Origin: JAGVSR01 sp963825555
GTDB lineage: Bacteria > Pseudomonadota > Alphaproteobacteria > Rhizobiales > Hyphomicrobiaceae
DNA: 64,000 bases
Direction of reading: 5' to 3'
NCBI GenBank assembly: GCA_963825555.1
Contig: CAWGTZ010000007.1
Span: forward strand, 124,001-188,000
The notes beneath the pieces are model-generated. The model worked only from the letters and a program-made list of their open reading frames with translations, was not told the origin of the DNA and did not search any database. Below, piece after piece: positions 62,832-64,000 of this stretch. How positions within the stretch are numbered: the first letter of the stretch is position 1; each line of letters begins with the position of its first letter. A program made the translations under genes and the position numbers.

Positions 62832-63263
62832 TTACCCCTGCGCCCAAGGAAGTCCCGCCGCTTTCCAGCCCGCGATCTTCCCCCTCTGACGGTTGGCATC
62901 GAGTGGACCCTCGAAACCATCCGAGACGTTGTGACAGCGGCTATACCCCTCCGCTGCCATGACTTCCGCCGCCATGCGGCTTCTGCCTCCGGTCCGGCAG
63001 ATGAAGAACAACTCCGTGTCCTTCCCCAGACCAGCTTCCTCGAGAAGCCCTCTAAGACGTGTTGGGAAAGCGGGATCTACCCGTCCGTCCGGAAACGTCT
63101 GCCACTCGAGTGTTACGACCTGACGGCCAACTGAGGCCAGGTCGGGTACGCCCACAAAAGTCCATTCTGCCTTCGTCCGCACGTCGATCAGAACGGCTTT
63201 TTTGTCTTGTTCCAGACGGGCCCACGTCTCTTGCACAGGCACATCGTCGACGCTCAATGCCAC
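62832..63263 (-). CDS. Single-domain rhodanese-like sulfurtransferase
   Basis: A 143-residue rhodanese domain protein. The loop FICRTGGRSRMAAEVM contains the catalytic Cys89, and LIDVRTKAEW is the conserved N-terminal motif. The insertion with FPDGRVDPAFPTRL is seen in many alphaproteobacterial forms. It lies 110 bases upstream of dnaA on the same strand, so it may share its promoter region. Sulfur donor and acceptor are unknown. Confidence 0.9.
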   Translation of the reverse strand: MALSVDDVPVQETWARLEQDKKAVLIDVRTKAEWTFVGVPDLASVGRQVVTLEWQTFPDGRVDPAFPTRLRGLLEEAGLGKDTELFFICRTGGRSRMAAEVMAAEGYSRCHNVSDGFEGPLDANRQRGKIAGWKAAGLPWAQG

Positions 63264-64000
63264 TTAACTCCCCCTCACAATTCCGGCCCCGAACTCATGC
63301 AAAACTTGCGTTCTGCACTTTCGTTCTCCGCACGGTTCCGCCTCGAACAGCTTCCCTTGGACCCCAAGGTCTGGATCGCCGTTTCGGAACCAAACGCCCT
63401 ACTAGCCGGCGGCCAAAAATTGGCCAGTCACTCAAATTCGGCGCACAAAACCGTCCGTTAGAGCAAAGTGCATCCCTCTCCAAACAGATCAATTTGACCG
63501 AATGGACCAGAACGCTTCACACTACAAGACGATGAAACCCACCACGCAGGACGCAAAATACGCGACGTAGATGGGGCTCGACGCACGCCGATACACAGAC
63601 ACTCAACACACGGCCCACAGGCGGGACCGACAAAGAATGAATTATCTCTTAACAGGCCCTCACGCAAGCCATCCACAGGCCTGAACGGATCAGCGAAGCT
63701 CATTGATATTGCACATTTTTTTAGGCCCATGACTCTCACATTGCGATCTATCCCGTGCGTGAATCCCATTGATCGCAAATCGGATTCCGAGCCTGCTTAC
63801 CGCACCCTTTTGATCAGACTCGTTTTTTGCCTGCGCGAGACACTTTTTCGAGAGCCTACGCTAGGTCCGGAATACCCCTATCAACAGGCCAGTCGCCCAA
63901 ACCTCCGAGAATCCACGGGTTAGCGCTGTTCAAAAACTTAATGCGTGTTCGAGTTGTCGCTTCCGCAGTTGCGAACATGACACATTCGCGACAATGATTG
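63264..64000. other. Gene-poor right end of the window
   Basis: About 740 bases with no supported gene. Weak DnaA-box-like matches (for example near 63670 and 63880) have two or more mismatches. An inverted repeat TTGTCGC/GCGACAA spans 63954-63994. A promoter or control region of a gene beyond the edge is most likely. Confidence 0.5.

Noticed and set aside
63458..63778. 106-codon minus-strand frame near the right end
   Set aside because: No ribosome site, mixed composition and no motif; the region is probably non-coding.

Overview
The window is a GC-rich, densely coded stretch of an alphaproteobacterial chromosome, most likely from Hyphomicrobiales (Rhizobiales), perhaps close to Hyphomicrobiaceae. 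That placement is inferred from gene content: a RegB/RegA-SenC redox module, an MmcB-type repair protein, a TIGR02302 protein, an alphaproteobacterial UDG variant, the argH-lptM-lysA order, and Flp/TadE pilus genes. No rRNA, tRNA, CRISPR array, insertion sequence or phage gene was recognised. Almost everything looks vertically inherited.

Layout. 1-6000: a truncated radical SAM gene, two small-molecule/glycosyl transferases of the rSAM/selenodomain-associated type, a GyrI-like protein, a family-4-like uracil-DNA glycosylase and ETF-ubiquinone oxidoreductase. 6300-14240: a TPR protein with an embedded peptidoglycan-binding domain, ispE, a polyprenyl diphosphate synthase, a DUF2007 protein coupled to a tRNA-type adenine methyltransferase, an S49 peptidase, and glyQ without an adjacent glyS. 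14280-18980: a TetR regulator and a pilus island (two TadE-like proteins, a CpaC N-domain protein, three Flp pilins) around an AT-rich divergent intergenic region. 18980-26600: lysine/arginine biosynthesis (dapE, dapD, argH, lysA), with a TlpA thioredoxin, an LptM-like lipoprotein and a small basic repeat protein. 26700-43000: envelope genes (TIGR02302, a putative outer-membrane protein, a PHA-depolymerase-like hydrolase, pbpC with an alpha-2-macroglobulin) and two unknown proteins. 43060-50000: PPK2, two related membrane proteins, mutM, mmcB, regA/regB and an SCO protein. 50300-55960: a YgjP-type metallopeptidase, PBP1A, a TPR-cytochrome c fusion, a small cytochrome c and trhO. 55958-62721: gyrB, recF, dnaN and dnaA, all on the minus strand and read in the order dnaA-dnaN-recF-gyrB. 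The right end holds a rhodanese gene and about 740 bases with no convincing gene.

How genes work together. The dna cluster encodes replication initiation, the sliding clamp and gyrase, with GTGA coupling between dnaN and recF. dapD, dapE and lysA feed meso-DAP and lysine synthesis, which matches the envelope emphasis of the window (PBP1A, PBP1C, alpha-2-macroglobulin). RegB/RegA with SCO is a redox-control and cytochrome-oxidase-assembly set, and c-type cytochromes lie a few kilobases away.

I saw no complete, clearly new multi-gene system. The most unusual items are the TPR-cytochrome c fusion with its partner cytochrome, the peptidoglycan-binding domain inside a TPR protein, the third Flp pilin with a long CxxC leader, the 863-residue membrane protein next to a degenerate phospholipase-D-like protein, the tandem multi-pass membrane paralogs, and the cluster of strong palindromes between dnaA and dnaN.
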